Made by a program: the position numbers and the translations under genes. DNA of 64,000 nt from Chitinophaga niabensis. GTDB lineage: Bacteria; Bacteroidota; Bacteroidia; Chitinophagales; Chitinophagaceae. The notes under the pieces are model-generated. The model was not told where the DNA came from. It saw nothing but the letters and a program-made list of their open reading frames with translations, and searched no databases. Below are positions 9,923 through 19,250 of this stretch, piece after piece. The stretch spans positions 2,857,001 to 2,921,000 of the forward strand of contig NZ_CP154260.1 in assembly GCF_039545795.1 (NCBI RefSeq), given 5' to 3'. Positions within the stretch are counted from its first letter, which is position 1. The number at the start of each line of letters is the position of its first letter.

Positions 9923-12070
9923 ATGAGTATGGACTCGAACGCAGCTCCTGTACCGGTGAAAGGAAAAAAAACGCCGGTGAAAAAAGTTACCAAATTAAAG
10001 GCCGTCTCCAAAAAGGTAAAGACCATTGTAAGGGATATCAGCTGGCTTTCATTTAATGGCCGCGTATTACAGGAAGCTGCGGACACTACCGTTCCGCTCC
10101 TGGAAAGGATCCGCTTCCTGGGCATCTTCTCCAATAACCTCGATGAATTCTTCCGTGTCAGAGTAGCTACCCTGAAAAGAATGGGTGCAGTAGGCAAAAC
10201 CGCCAAAATGCACCTGGAAGAAAATCCGGACCAGATCCTGGAAGAGATCCAGCGTAACGTACTCAGCCAGCAGCAGGAGTTTAACCGCATCTGGAAAGAG
10301 ATTGAAGAAGCCCTCAAGAACGACAAGATCTTCATTCATACTGAAAAACAACTGAACAGGGAACAGCAGAAATATGTGCAGGACTATTTCAATGAAGAAG
10401 TACGCACCAATATCATTCCCCTCATGATAGAAAGTATCCCGCATATGCCTTTTCTGCGGGATAAATCCATCTACCTGGCTGTTGTACTGGCAAAAGAGGA
10501 TAACTCCATCCGCCAGAAGTTTGCCCTTATTGAAATTCCGGCTTCCGTTCTCCCCCGCTTCCTCATCCTCCCTTCCAAAGAAGGTGAGCATGATATTATG
10601 CTGCTGGAGGACGTGATCCGTTATAATCTGCCACACATCTTCTCTTATTTCGGTTATGATAAGTTCTCATCTTATATCATCAAAGTAACCAGGGATGCGG
10701 AATTAGATATAGATAATGATATTGCCACCAGCATTATCCACCAGATAGAAAAAGGGCTCAAAGCCCGTAAAAAAGGCAAACCCGTGCGGTTTATCTACGA
10801 TCAGCAGATAGATCCCCTCCTGCTGGAATACCTGATGCGCAGGCTGGGACTTTCCAAAAAAGACAACCTCATCCCCGGCGGCAGGATCCATAACTTCAAA
10901 GACTTTATGGACTTCCCTGCAAAGGTATTTACACGCGAGCGGGTGCATCGTAAAACCTTTATCCATCCGCTGTTTCAGAATGCTCCCAGTGTGATGCAGG
11001 TAATAGGTGCAAGCGATGTAATGCTGCACTTCCCTTACCATTCCTTCGATACTATTATCGACCTGTTGCGGGAAGCAGCTATGGATCCGAATGTAACCAC
11101 CATCAAAATAACTGCTTACCGCCTTGCCAAGAACAGTAAGATCATCAATGCCCTTATCAATGCCGTCCGCAATGGCAAGCAGGTATCTGTTGTGCTGGAA
11201 CTCCGCGCCAGGTTTGATGAAGAGGCAAATTTAAAGTGGAAGGAACGGCTGGAAGAAGAAGGTGTGAAGGTATTATTCGGTGTACCCGGCATGAAAGTAC
11301 ATGCCAAATTATGTGTGATCAAAAAACGCATCGCTAATAAAACCATACAGTATGGCTTTGTGAGCACCGGCAACCTCAATGAAAAAACCGCCAAAGTATA
11401 CGGCGATCATTGCCTGCTCACAGCCAACCGCAATATCATGGCGGATATCAACCGTATTTTCAGCTTCCTGGAAAACAAGAGCCATGATGAAAAAATACTC
11501 CATGGCTGTAAAACCCTGATCGTGAGTCCGCATAATATGCGTAAGTTCTTTATACGGATGATAGAACGCGAGATCCGTAATGCACAGCGTAAAAAGAAGG
11601 CTTCCATCATCCTCAAAATGAATTCCCTGTCAGACGAAGAGCTGATCTCTAAACTCTATGATGCCGCTAAAGCCGGTGTTACCGTACAGCTGATCATACG
11701 CGGTATCTGCTGTGCCTTCACAGAAAATAAAAAGTGGAAGAAAGATATAGAAGCCATTAGTATTGTAGACGAATACCTGGAACATGCCAGGGTGTTCAGC
11801 TTCCACAATAACGGCCATGAACGGGTGTTCATCGCCTCTTCCGACTGGATGGTACGTAACCTGGACCACCGCGTGGAGGCTGCAGTATCCATAGAAAACC
11901 CAACAATTAAGAAAGAATTAATAGAGATCCTGAACATTCAGCTAAACGGCAATGTAAAGGTGCGTATACTGGACAATGAGCAGCAGAATGCCTATAAACA
12001 TACCACAGGCAAGAAGATGCGGGCACAGGTGGAAATATTCAAATACCTCCACGAAAAAACATACCTTTGA
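9923..12070 (+). CDS. ppk1: Polyphosphate kinase 1
   Basis: PPK1 (EC 2.7.4.1) reversibly polymerises the gamma-phosphate of ATP into polyphosphate. The roughly 715-aa protein spans the N domain (DISWLSFNGRVLQEA, IRFLGIFSNNLDEFFRVR), the head domain and two C-terminal phospholipase-D-like domains. The catalytic histidine lies in GMKVHAKLCVIKK (about 460), and the second conserved His region is FHNNGHERVFIASSDWM (about 628). The Lys-rich N-terminal extension before residue 35 is poorly conserved. The frame could start at GTG 9917 or at ATG 9923 or 9929; I chose the first ATG. It is followed 34 nt later by a Ppx/GppA gene, so polyphosphate synthesis and breakdown genes are paired. Confidence 0.96.
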   Translation: MSMDSNAAPVPVKGKKTPVKKVTKLKAVSKKVKTIVRDISWLSFNGRVLQEAADTTVPLLERIRFLGIFSNNLDEFFRVRVATLKRMGAVGKTAKMHLEENPDQILEEIQRNVLSQQQEFNRIWKEIEEALKNDKIFIHTEKQLNREQQKYVQDYFNEEVRTNIIPLMIESIPHMPFLRDKSIYLAVVLAKEDNSIRQKFALIEIPASVLPRFLILPSKEGEHDIMLLEDVIRYNLPHIFSYFGYDKFSSYIIKVTRDAELDIDNDIATSIIHQIEKGLKARKKGKPVRFIYDQQIDPLLLEYLMRRLGLSKKDNLIPGGRIHNFKDFMDFPAKVFTRERVHRKTFIHPLFQNAPSVMQVIGASDVMLHFPYHSFDTIIDLLREAAMDPNVTTIKITAYRLAKNSKIINALINAVRNGKQVSVVLELRARFDEEANLKWKERLEEEGVKVLFGVPGMKVHAKLCVIKKRIANKTIQYGFVSTGNLNEKTAKVYGDHCLLTANRNIMADINRIFSFLENKSHDEKILHGCKTLIVSPHNMRKFFIRMIEREIRNAQRKKKASIILKMNSLSDEELISKLYDAAKAGVTVQLIIRGICCAFTENKKWKKDIEAISIVDEYLEHARVFSFHNNGHERVFIASSDWMVRNLDHRVEAAVSIENPTIKKELIEILNIQLNGNVKVRILDNEQQNAYKHTTGKKMRAQVEIFKYLHEKTYL

Positions 12071-12104
12071 CGCATTCCACAAAACAAAGAAAGGGATGTA
12101 GCAC

Positions 12105-12998
12105 ATGAAGCTGGCAGCTATAGACATCGGTTCCAACGCCGCACGTTTGTTAATATCAGAAGCATCTCCCAAAGCAAACGGAGAGATGGATTTCACCAAA
12201 GTGAACCTGGTGCGCGTGCCACTGCGTTTAGGCATAGACGTTTTTGCTACCGGCACTATCTCCCAAAAGCGGGCTGACAGCCTCGTGAACACCATCAAAG
12301 CCTACAAACTGCTGTTGGATGTATATGAAGTAAAATACCTGAAAGCCGCCGCCACCTCCGCCATGCGCGATGCCACCAACGGCCTGCAGATCCTGGACAG
12401 GGTGAAACGGGAAACAGGTATGGACATCCGCGTGATCACCGGCCAGGAAGAAGCCTCTTATATATATGAGAACCATGTAGCAGAGAACATGGACAAAACC
12501 AAAAGTTATCTCTATATAGATGTAGGCGGTGGTAGTACAGAACTCACTTTATTCAGCGGCAACCGCCTGGTATTCAAAGAATCCTTCAACATCGGCACCA
12601 TCCGCCTGTTACAGAACAAAGTAACGGAACAGCACTGGCAGCAAATGAAGGATTTCCTGAAATCACAGCTCCGCGGGAACAACCAGGTGATCGCTATCGG
12701 TTCAGGCGGTAACATCAACAAAATATTCTCCCTCTCTAAACGGAAAGAAGGCAAACCGCTTTCTTTAGACCTGCTCAAAGACTATTACAAAGAATTCAGC
12801 AGCTTTTCCGTAGAAGAACGCATCCATCTTTACAATCTCCGGGAAGACCGTGCAGACGTGATCGTGCCTGCCCTGCAGATCTATGTGAACGTGATGCGCT
12901 GGACGGATATCATGGAGATATTCGTACCCAAGATCGGTCTCGCTGATGGTTTGGTGCGTTCGCTCTACAATGAGATACATCAGCTAAAAATGCAATAA
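12105..12998 (+). CDS. Ppx/GppA family phosphatase (exopolyphosphatase)
   Basis: This is an actin/hsp70-fold phosphatase that removes terminal phosphate from polyphosphate or hydrolyses pppGpp. The N-terminal AIDIGSNAARLLI (5-17) and the second phosphate loop YIDVGGGSTELTLF (about 140-153) are intact, and GSGGNINKIFSL follows near 205. At 297 aa it has the single-domain length and lacks the C-terminal HD-like domain of the long E. coli Ppx. Pairing with ppk1 favours exopolyphosphatase over GppA activity, but sequence alone does not settle this. Confidence 0.92.
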   Translation: MKLAAIDIGSNAARLLISEASPKANGEMDFTKVNLVRVPLRLGIDVFATGTISQKRADSLVNTIKAYKLLLDVYEVKYLKAAATSAMRDATNGLQILDRVKRETGMDIRVITGQEEASYIYENHVAENMDKTKSYLYIDVGGGSTELTLFSGNRLVFKESFNIGTIRLLQNKVTEQHWQQMKDFLKSQLRGNNQVIAIGSGGNINKIFSLSKRKEGKPLSLDLLKDYYKEFSSFSVEERIHLYNLREDRADVIVPALQIYVNVMRWTDIMEIFVPKIGLADGLVRSLYNEIHQLKMQ

Positions 12999-13072
12999 GC
13001 TCCCGCTCTTCAAAAAATAGTGCACAAATCCGATTAATATCGCAACTTTGTGCATTCTAATACCATAACGCA

Positions 13073-13891
13073 ATGTCTGCTGCAAGTAAAGAGATCAAGC
13101 GCATCACCACACATATCCTGCAAAAAATGAAAATGGACGGCGAGCGTATTTCCATGCTCACCGCTTACGATTTTTCTATGGCAGGTATCCTGGATGATGC
13201 AGGAATAGACATATTGCTGGTAGGAGATTCCGCCTCCAATGTAATGGCTGGTCATGAAACCACACTGCCTATTACGCTGGACCAGATGATCTACCACGCC
13301 GCATCCGTAGTAAGGGCCATCAAACGCAGTTTTGTAGTGGTAGACCTTCCCTTCGGCTCCTACCAGGGCAACTCCAAGGAAGCCCTGATGTCCACCATCC
13401 GCATCATGAAAGAAACCGGTGCGCATGGCGTAAAGATAGAAGGTGGAGAAGAAGTGATTGAGTCCGTGAAAAGAATTATCAGTTCAGGTGTTCCCGTAAT
13501 GGGCCACTTAGGTTTAACACCACAGTCCATTTACAAATTTGGCACCTACGCCGTACGTGCAACGGAGGACGATGAAGCCCAGAAACTGCTGAAAGATGCC
13601 AAACTGCTGCAAGAGGCAGGTGCATTTGCCATTGTGCTGGAAAAGATCCCCGCCCTGCTGGCTAAACAGGTGGCAGAGGAATTAACCATTCCCGTGATAG
13701 GCATCGGTGCCGGTAAATATGTGGATGGCCAGGTATTGGTGATGCACGATATGCTGGGCATCAACAAAGAGTTCAAGCCCCGCTTCCTGCGCCGCTACCT
13801 GAACCTTTATGACGATATCTTCAAAGCTACCCAGCAATATATCCACGATATCAAAAGCCGGGACTTCCCGAACGATCAGGAACAATATTAA
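13073..13891 (+). CDS. panB: 3-methyl-2-oxobutanoate hydroxymethyltransferase
   Basis: PanB (EC 2.1.2.11) transfers a hydroxymethyl group from methylenetetrahydrofolate to 2-oxoisovalerate, giving ketopantoate. The 272-aa protein shows [19 protein letters not shown] and [17 protein letters not shown], which carry the metal-binding aspartates. [21 protein letters not shown] and [18 protein letters not shown] follow. It completes, with panC and panD, three of the four pantothenate genes. panE/ketopantoate reductase is not in the window. It is the last gene before a strong terminator. Confidence 0.97.
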   Translation: MSAASKEIKRITTHILQKMKMDGERISMLTAYDFSMAGILDDAGIDILLVGDSASNVMAGHETTLPITLDQMIYHAASVVRAIKRSFVVVDLPFGSYQGNSKEALMSTIRIMKETGAHGVKIEGGEEVIESVKRIISSGVPVMGHLGLTPQSIYKFGTYAVRATEDDEAQKLLKDAKLLQEAGAFAIVLEKIPALLAKQVAEELTIPVIGIGAGKYVDGQVLVMHDMLGINKEFKPRFLRRYLNLYDDIFKATQQYIHDIKSRDFPNDQEQY

Positions 13892-13897
13892 GGCTAT

Positions 13898-13943
13898 AAA
13901 ACAGGAGTTTTAACATCTTTTAAGGGCTAAAACTCCTGTTTTT
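13898..13943 (+). terminator. Intrinsic terminator after panB
   Basis: A 15-bp perfect inverted repeat (AAAACAGGAGTTTTA / TAAAACTCCTGTTTT) with a 15-nt loop and trailing Ts begins 6 nt after the panB stop. It closes the panC-to-panB forward run. Confidence 0.85.
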
Positions 13944-14090
13944 ACTTATATTCGTTGTTGTGAATACTTTGTTGAACATACAGCTATCACTCCTCTCCTT
14001 TCTGCGCAGCACCTGCTCGCATGTGCCCTGAATGCCTGCCTTTTTACCCCCCTTTCCTGACCCATATTCTAAATCTTCAATTTATTATAC

Positions 14091-14984
14091 ATGACAACAC
14101 TGGAAACAGTCTTAAATGGCCTTATGAGCCGTTATAAAGAGCGCGTGCCCGATGTAGGCGCCATTATCAACGCCATGATAAAAGAGGGCGTTATAACCCA
14201 TGCAAATGACATTGAGAACGATCATATCGCCTTCCGCACCCTGGGTGTGGAACATTTAGGCATTCAATCCCTGGAAAAGATCTTCCTCCATTACGGTTAT
14301 ACCAAAATGGAATACTATAATTTCCCCGAAAAGAAACTGGATGCGTACTGGTATGCTCCCCCTTCCGAGCAATATCCCCGCATCTTCATCTCCGAGCTGC
14401 GTGTGAAAGAGTTAAGCCCTGAAGCACAACAGATCATCAAAAGCTACACCAACGAAGTAAAACAGGATCCTGTAAACAACCTGGACCTCGATAACGGTGC
14501 AGCCGTAGACACTTTCCTCCACAGCGCCCTCTGGCATACGCCTACTTTGCAGGATTATAAAACCCTTGCTGCTGAAAGCGAATACGCCGCCTGGGTGATC
14601 TACAACCGTTATTACCTGAACCACTTCACCGTGAGTGTACATAACCTGAAAGCAGGCTATAACACCGTTGCGGACTTCAACATCTTTTTAGAACGAAATG
14701 GTTTTCACCTCAATGATTCCGGGGGGAAGATCAAAACCAGTCCGGATAAAGGTTTGCTCCAAAGCTCTACTGTTGCCCGTATGATAGAAGTTACTTTTGC
14801 GAATGAGGAGAAACATGCTATCGCAGGTTCTTATGTGGAGTTTGCAGAGCGCCGTGTATTACCGCAATTTGCGCATCTGCCTGCTGCTGAGATCAAAAGG
14901 AAACATCGCAGAGAGGGCTTTGAGGCGAATAATGCGGATAAGATCTTTGAGAGTACTTATTCTACGCAGACGGGGAAGGTGTGA
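14091..14984 (+). CDS. DUF1338 protein, 2-oxoadipate dioxygenase/decarboxylase (HglS) family
   Basis: This 297-aa protein belongs to the DUF1338 family. Its characterised member HglS is an Fe(II) enzyme that converts 2-oxoadipate to D-2-hydroxyglutarate in lysine catabolism. Candidate metal ligands of the VOC-like fold are visible: His45 in ENDHIAFRTLG, His178 in YLNHFTVSVH and Glu250 in GSYVEFAERR. The family's N-terminal DxxHIAxR pattern and the C-terminal GFEANNADKIFEST are present. It is monocistronic between two terminators. An aminoadipate-semialdehyde-dehydrogenase-like gene begins at 63524, a possible partner in the same pathway. The substrate is assigned by family only. Confidence 0.82.
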   Translation: MTTLETVLNGLMSRYKERVPDVGAIINAMIKEGVITHANDIENDHIAFRTLGVEHLGIQSLEKIFLHYGYTKMEYYNFPEKKLDAYWYAPPSEQYPRIFISELRVKELSPEAQQIIKSYTNEVKQDPVNNLDLDNGAAVDTFLHSALWHTPTLQDYKTLAAESEYAAWVIYNRYYLNHFTVSVHNLKAGYNTVADFNIFLERNGFHLNDSGGKIKTSPDKGLLQSSTVARMIEVTFANEEKHAIAGSYVEFAERRVLPQFAHLPAAEIKRKHRREGFEANNADKIFESTYSTQTGKV

Positions 14985-15007
14985 GTGTTGTAAGATATTA
15001 TTATAGC

Positions 15008-15041
15008 AAAGCCTCCAGGTTATACAACCTGGAGGCTTTTT
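15008..15041 (+). terminator. Intrinsic terminator after the DUF1338 gene
   Basis: A 14-bp stem (AAAGCCTCCAGGTT / AACCTGGAGGCTTT) with a 4-nt loop and a T run lies 23 nt after the stop codon. Confidence 0.88.
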
Positions 15042-15166
15042 AAATACAATGGATTGCATTCAGAATGTGGATAAAAACCACACCCACGTTCGTCATTTTT
15101 TGTCATTTCGCAACCCGGGGGCTGCCTGTTTTAAGTATATTGTTAGTTCACCAAACAATCTTTTTT

Positions 15167-15988
15167 ATGGCAGTACAATCTGGGATTTTTAAAGTAACAG
15201 GGGCTATCGGCGATGAAGTCGGGTACAACGTAGAAGGCAAACACCGCATGCGGAAAAAAGCAAAAAAGGTCAGGCGGAGCCTGGCTACCATAGAAGCTGC
15301 TACCGACTTTGGCTACGCCAGTAAAGCAGGCAAGCTCATCCGCCGCGCAATACGCCAGGGGCTCAACATCCGCACTGATAACAAACTCACCAACCGCCTG
15401 AATGCAGCCTTGCTGGAAGTCCTCTATGCCAGCAGCGAACAAAGGGGCAGCAGAGGGTTTAAGCCGGAAGCTCTGGCGGGATTAGCTGGTTTCAGGTTCA
15501 ATATGCAAACAGAACTGAGCCAGCTGCTGAACTTCCAGCCCAAAGTAAAGCAGGACAAAAACAGCCTCCGCATTGCCCTGCCCGCTTTAACGGCGGAGGA
15601 TATCCGCCATTATAAGAACACCTCGCATGTAGAGTTCAAAGCCATCGCTGTGGGCCTGAACTTCAACGAAGCGGAATACCAGGAGGCCGTAACCGATAAA
15701 GTATTGATCGATTTCCGGAAACCTGCGGAAGCAAAGGAATTAGTACTTCCTTTCAAAGCAGGCAAAGACGAAACGATCGTGGCGTTACAGATAACTGCAT
15801 ACCATGAGTTGAATGGAAAGCTATACAAGGTAGATAACCGTAAATTCTTTGCAGCAGATATCATTGATGTGATACCATCACTGCCGCAGGAAGAAGATGC
15901 GAATATTGTACACCACAGCCAGGTGCAGAAGAAGCCGCTCTTTCAACTCCATGGGGACCATACCTGCGTAACACCACAAAAAGAATAA
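15167..15988 (+). CDS. Conserved Bacteroidota hypothetical protein
   Basis: The frame opens at 15065, but the recognisable protein starts at ATG 15167 (MAVQSGIFKVTGAIGDEV). The 34 residues before it do not look like part of the family, and the Shine-Dalgarno context is uninformative in this phylum. The 273-aa product matches a recurrent Bacteroidota pattern: a short strand-rich N-terminus (GIFKVTGAIGDEVGY), then FGYASKAGKLIRRAIRQGL, a helical NRLNAALLEVL segment, RGSRGF, and LAGFRFN. The C-terminal half is beta-rich. There is no signal peptide and no catalytic motif. Function is unknown and no neighbour gives a clue. Confidence 0.7.
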   Translation: MAVQSGIFKVTGAIGDEVGYNVEGKHRMRKKAKKVRRSLATIEAATDFGYASKAGKLIRRAIRQGLNIRTDNKLTNRLNAALLEVLYASSEQRGSRGFKPEALAGLAGFRFNMQTELSQLLNFQPKVKQDKNSLRIALPALTAEDIRHYKNTSHVEFKAIAVGLNFNEAEYQEAVTDKVLIDFRKPAEAKELVLPFKAGKDETIVALQITAYHELNGKLYKVDNRKFFAADIIDVIPSLPQEEDANIVHHSQVQKKPLFQLHGDHTCVTPQKE

Positions 15989-16335
15989 ACCAGGGTGAGG
16001 CGGGTGACAGGAATTGATGTGAAGTTTTCCTTCCAACAGGAAAAATATGTCCGCCACCTAAATTCAGCACATGATTTGCCCTAAATTTGTATCATGAAAC
16101 ACCTGCTTATACCACAATTGGACTTTCAACACACCAAAGGAGCTGTTATCTCCTTCCATATCCCCCAAATACTCCCTTAACTCCCCCTTCACCTCATCTA
16201 CACATCCGGTACACCCTCTCTCCACATCAAGTCCACCTTCCACTGGTCTTCCAAATAGCAACCATAGGGCTGACATGGCTTTCATCTTCATAGCACACCC
16301 CAAACACAGCAGCAGCAGGCTTCCTGTTCCCATTC
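15989..16335. other. Intergenic stretch without a convincing gene
   Basis: This 347-nt gap lies between convergent genes. No clear terminator is visible. On the reverse strand, immediately downstream of the 945-aa gene, two adjacent frames read like pieces of one short protein: AVFGVCYEDESHVSPMVA (frame open until a TGA at about 16227), then YLEDQWKVDLMWREGVPDV ending at TAG 16198-16200. Joining them needs a one-base shift near 16257. This could be a decayed gene end or chance. A short forward ORF at 16094 (29 codons) is also unconvincing. Confidence 0.4.
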
Positions 16336-19173
16336 TTAATACTCATCCACCACAACCGCCGAAACCAATCCCGCGTACGATGTAGTATTCTCCGCATAAA
16401 ACGCAATACGCACCTTTCCATCAGCCGGAACCAATACAAAGTCGAAAATAGCAGCATTCCTTCTATTCTGCGTGGCGTTGAATTGCTTTACCTGACCATT
16501 CACCCGCACCATATTGTTCCGGGGAGATGAAGTAGCATTGGCAGTTAACAGGATCTTGCAATATTTTCCCGGTGTAAGTCCTGTTACCTCAAGGTTCTCT
16601 ACCGGCGAATAAGCAACCGTAAAAAATACGCCCCTGAGTGCATCAACAGGCACCACAAATCCCTGACCATCATCTGAGGGTACAGATATACCGTTCAAAG
16701 CACTTATAGCCCCATTTGGTGCGTAAGCCGAAGCAGCAATTGTATTAATACCAATCCCTGAAGCGCTGGTGCCGGAACAAACTCCCAGATGCGGATACCC
16801 GGTCACATTCACAAAACCGCTCACAGGATTACTTGTATAGCTAAAGTTAAAACTACCCGTTCTCGTAGTGGAGGGGCTGGTAGCTATTATCTGTACATCA
16901 TCAAATGCCGTTCCGCCCTTATTATCTGTTACCGTACACCTGAAGACATACGTACCGGACGACAAACCGGAGATAATAGTTGATGCAGCATTAGGAGAAT
17001 TGATAGTAGCATTGCCTCCTGATATTTTCGTCCACAGATAAGTATCTACAGTGCCATCAGGATCGCTTGCAGTAGCAGTTAATATAGGATTCCCGGGCAA
17101 TGATACCGTCTGATCATATCCGGCATTAACCGTAGGAAATTGATTAACCGGCGACCCATCGCCCGGCAGCTCTTCCACCACAATGGCAGAGATCACACCA
17201 TACGGAGTACCGTCCTGGTCATGCGCATAGGCTGCGATTTCTACTATCCCATTAGTCGGTACCGGTACCTGGTCAAAAATAGCTGCTTTACTGCTATTCT
17301 GAGTAGCATTATACTGTTGTGTCTGTCCATTAACAGTAACTTTTGTTACACGCGGAGAACTAACTGCATTTCCGATCACCAGGATCTTACAGAGTTTGCC
17401 AGGCGTAAGCCCTGTAACGTTGAAGTTGGTGGTAGCGCTATGATGACCGGTATAGAAAACATTCGCCAATACTGCCTGGTCCACTGCGAAGTTACCGCCA
17501 TCATTCACAACAGCCATATTATCCAGTGCAGTATTACCAGTACTGGTAGACCATGCGGAGGTGGCCACGGTATTTAAACCAATGCCTGTAACGGGGTCTG
17601 TTCCCGTAAGAACAGCCATGTGCGGATTGCCGAATAAGTTAGTATAGGAAGCAACCGGTTTAGAAGTAAGACTAAAATTGAAACGGGCTGTTCTGGAATT
17701 AACAGGACTTGCATTCACCGTTACTGTCACATCATCAGAAGCTTGTAATCCGCTATTATTCGTAACCGTACAGCGGAATACATACGTACCTGCTGTTAAG
17801 TTCTGTACTACCGTTGTAGAACTGGTGGAACTCAGAAAGGTAGCGCTGCTGCCCTCAAGTTTTGTCCATTGATAGCTGGTAATGGTACCAACCGGGTCAC
17901 TGGCAGAAGCACTAAGCTCTAAGGTAGCTGGCAAAGTGATCACTTTATCAGGCCCTGCATTTACAATCGGGTAAGTTCCTGTTACGGTGCCTATTCCCTG
18001 CACAATATTACTCCAGTTTGAATAACGGCCATCATACTGGCGGAACCTTACTCTATAGAAGGCATTATCAACAGCGAGATTAAGTGAATTACCGTCCGGC
18101 GTATTCACAGTCTGAAAATTTACGAATCCGCCATTCAGCGAACCGGCGCGCTGCACCTCATATCCGGAAACCTGGGTATTGGAAGTATAATATCCAACCA
18201 GCACGTCCCGCATGGGAACATACGCAATTAATGCCCCCTGATCATTCAGGTGAGCGCCGTCTCCTGTATGTAAAACAGGGTTGATCCTGTAGGGATTGGC
18301 AGGATCTTCCAGCAATTTATATACATATGCGCAACGGCTCCCAAACTGTTTCAGGAGTAATTGGCTGAGGTCTGCCTGCTGAACACGGGCAGCCTGGGCA
18401 AAGTCATGCCGTGGAAATCCGCTGAAAACAAACAAAGTGGCACCCGACTTCACACAGGCATCTTCTATTGCTGCAATATTGGCCATTGTTTCCGTCAGCG
18501 ATGTGGCACCGCCTGCAGGATTATTGGGGTCTGCATCATTACTGGGTGTAACAAGAATGATGATCTTGTTCCCGTCAGTCAGTGCTTTTGTGATATTGTT
18601 ATTGGCATCTACCCACTGATTAGATCCGTTGGGTAACAGTTGTCTCGTATTATATCCGTTCTGGCAATAATTAGTCACCACGGGGCTACTCGCCACCTGT
18701 TCCAGGTAAGTAGTTAACCTTCCTATGATCGAATTCCTGTAAGTACTGGTGAAAGCTCCCTTCCCCTGGCTTCCGCCGATCACACCAACCTTAGGCAGAA
18801 CGTACAGGTCCTGTGGGCTTTTCCACCATTTTAAACGCTGCTGGGTTGAGTTGATAGCCTGTACAGAAAGACTAAACGGCACAGGGCTCTGTATGGTAGT
18901 GCCGGCCCCACTTCCTCTAAAAGCCATCGTATCCTGACCTTTAATAGCAATAGCAGTATCTCCCAGGTTCTCCAGCTGCAAGATCCGGAACTCCGTTCGT
19001 CCCCCTCCCATATTTTGTAAAATACCTTTTACATCGCGCGACTGATTTTCAATCACCAGTTCAGCACGCTGGATCTTAATACTGTCTTGCGTTACTTTAA
19101 GATTGGATTGAGAAAAGGTTTGCTGTGTTACAAACAACAACACAATACCAATGAGGCTTTTCATCGTCTTCAT
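16336..19173 (-). CDS. Secreted SGNH-hydrolase protein with PKD-like repeats
   Basis: This 945-aa secreted protein has a signal peptide (1-21, ending TFSQ) and a short N-terminal domain (QDSIKIQRAELVIE, RTEFRILQLENLGDTAIAI) shared with the next gene. An SGNH/GDSL-type hydrolase domain follows, about 125-330. Catalytic blocks fit GVIGGSQGKGA (Ser about 135), TPSNDADP (about 207) and DGAHLNDQG (about 303). After it come two alternating pairs of a PKD-like domain (NAGPDKVITLP..., NAGYDQTVSLP...) and a beta domain starting with ARFNFSLTS or GSFNFSYTS. Such proteins remove acyl groups from surface polysaccharides, but the substrate here is unknown. No T9SS sorting domain is visible at the C-terminus (ends SAVVVDEY). 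Confidence 0.82.
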   Translation of the reverse strand: MKTMKSLIGIVLLFVTQQTFSQSNLKVTQDSIKIQRAELVIENQSRDVKGILQNMGGGRTEFRILQLENLGDTAIAIKGQDTMAFRGSGAGTTIQSPVPFSLSVQAINSTQQRLKWWKSPQDLYVLPKVGVIGGSQGKGAFTSTYRNSIIGRLTTYLEQVASSPVVTNYCQNGYNTRQLLPNGSNQWVDANNNITKALTDGNKIIILVTPSNDADPNNPAGGATSLTETMANIAAIEDACVKSGATLFVFSGFPRHDFAQAARVQQADLSQLLLKQFGSRCAYVYKLLEDPANPYRINPVLHTGDGAHLNDQGALIAYVPMRDVLVGYYTSNTQVSGYEVQRAGSLNGGFVNFQTVNTPDGNSLNLAVDNAFYRVRFRQYDGRYSNWSNIVQGIGTVTGTYPIVNAGPDKVITLPATLELSASASDPVGTITSYQWTKLEGSSATFLSSTSSTTVVQNLTAGTYVFRCTVTNNSGLQASDDVTVTVNASPVNSRTARFNFSLTSKPVASYTNLFGNPHMAVLTGTDPVTGIGLNTVATSAWSTSTGNTALDNMAVVNDGGNFAVDQAVLANVFYTGHHSATTNFNVTGLTPGKLCKILVIGNAVSSPRVTKVTVNGQTQQYNATQNSSKAAIFDQVPVPTNGIVEIAAYAHDQDGTPYGVISAIVVEELPGDGSPVNQFPTVNAGYDQTVSLPGNPILTATASDPDGTVDTYLWTKISGGNATINSPNAASTIISGLSSGTYVFRCTVTDNKGGTAFDDVQIIATSPSTTRTGSFNFSYTSNPVSGFVNVTGYPHLGVCSGTSASGIGINTIAASAYAPNGAISALNGISVPSDDGQGFVVPVDALRGVFFTVAYSPVENLEVTGLTPGKYCKILLTANATSSPRNNMVRVNGQVKQFNATQNRRNAAIFDFVLVPADGKVRIAFYAENTTSYAGLVSAVVVDEY

Positions 19174-19209
19174 TTACTCGAACATTTATAGGAATGGCAG
19201 ATATAAAAT

Positions 19210-19243
19210 AAAGTCCTGACCGGGCTATTCCGATCAGGACTTT
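19210..19243 (-). terminator. Intrinsic terminator after the 1189-aa SGNH gene
   Basis: A 10-bp stem (AAAGTCCTGA / TCAGGACTTT) lies just past the stop at 19251. On the reverse strand it is followed by the T-rich tail TTTATTTTATAT. It separates the two SGNH genes, so the 945-aa gene probably needs read-through or its own short promoter. Confidence 0.75.
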
Positions 19244-19250
19244 TTATTGA

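Noticed and set aside
16094..16183. Short forward ORF of 29 codons with a TAAATTTG box at 16082
   Set aside because: The box is only a few bases before the ATG, no -33 element is present and the peptide has no features; chance is more likely.
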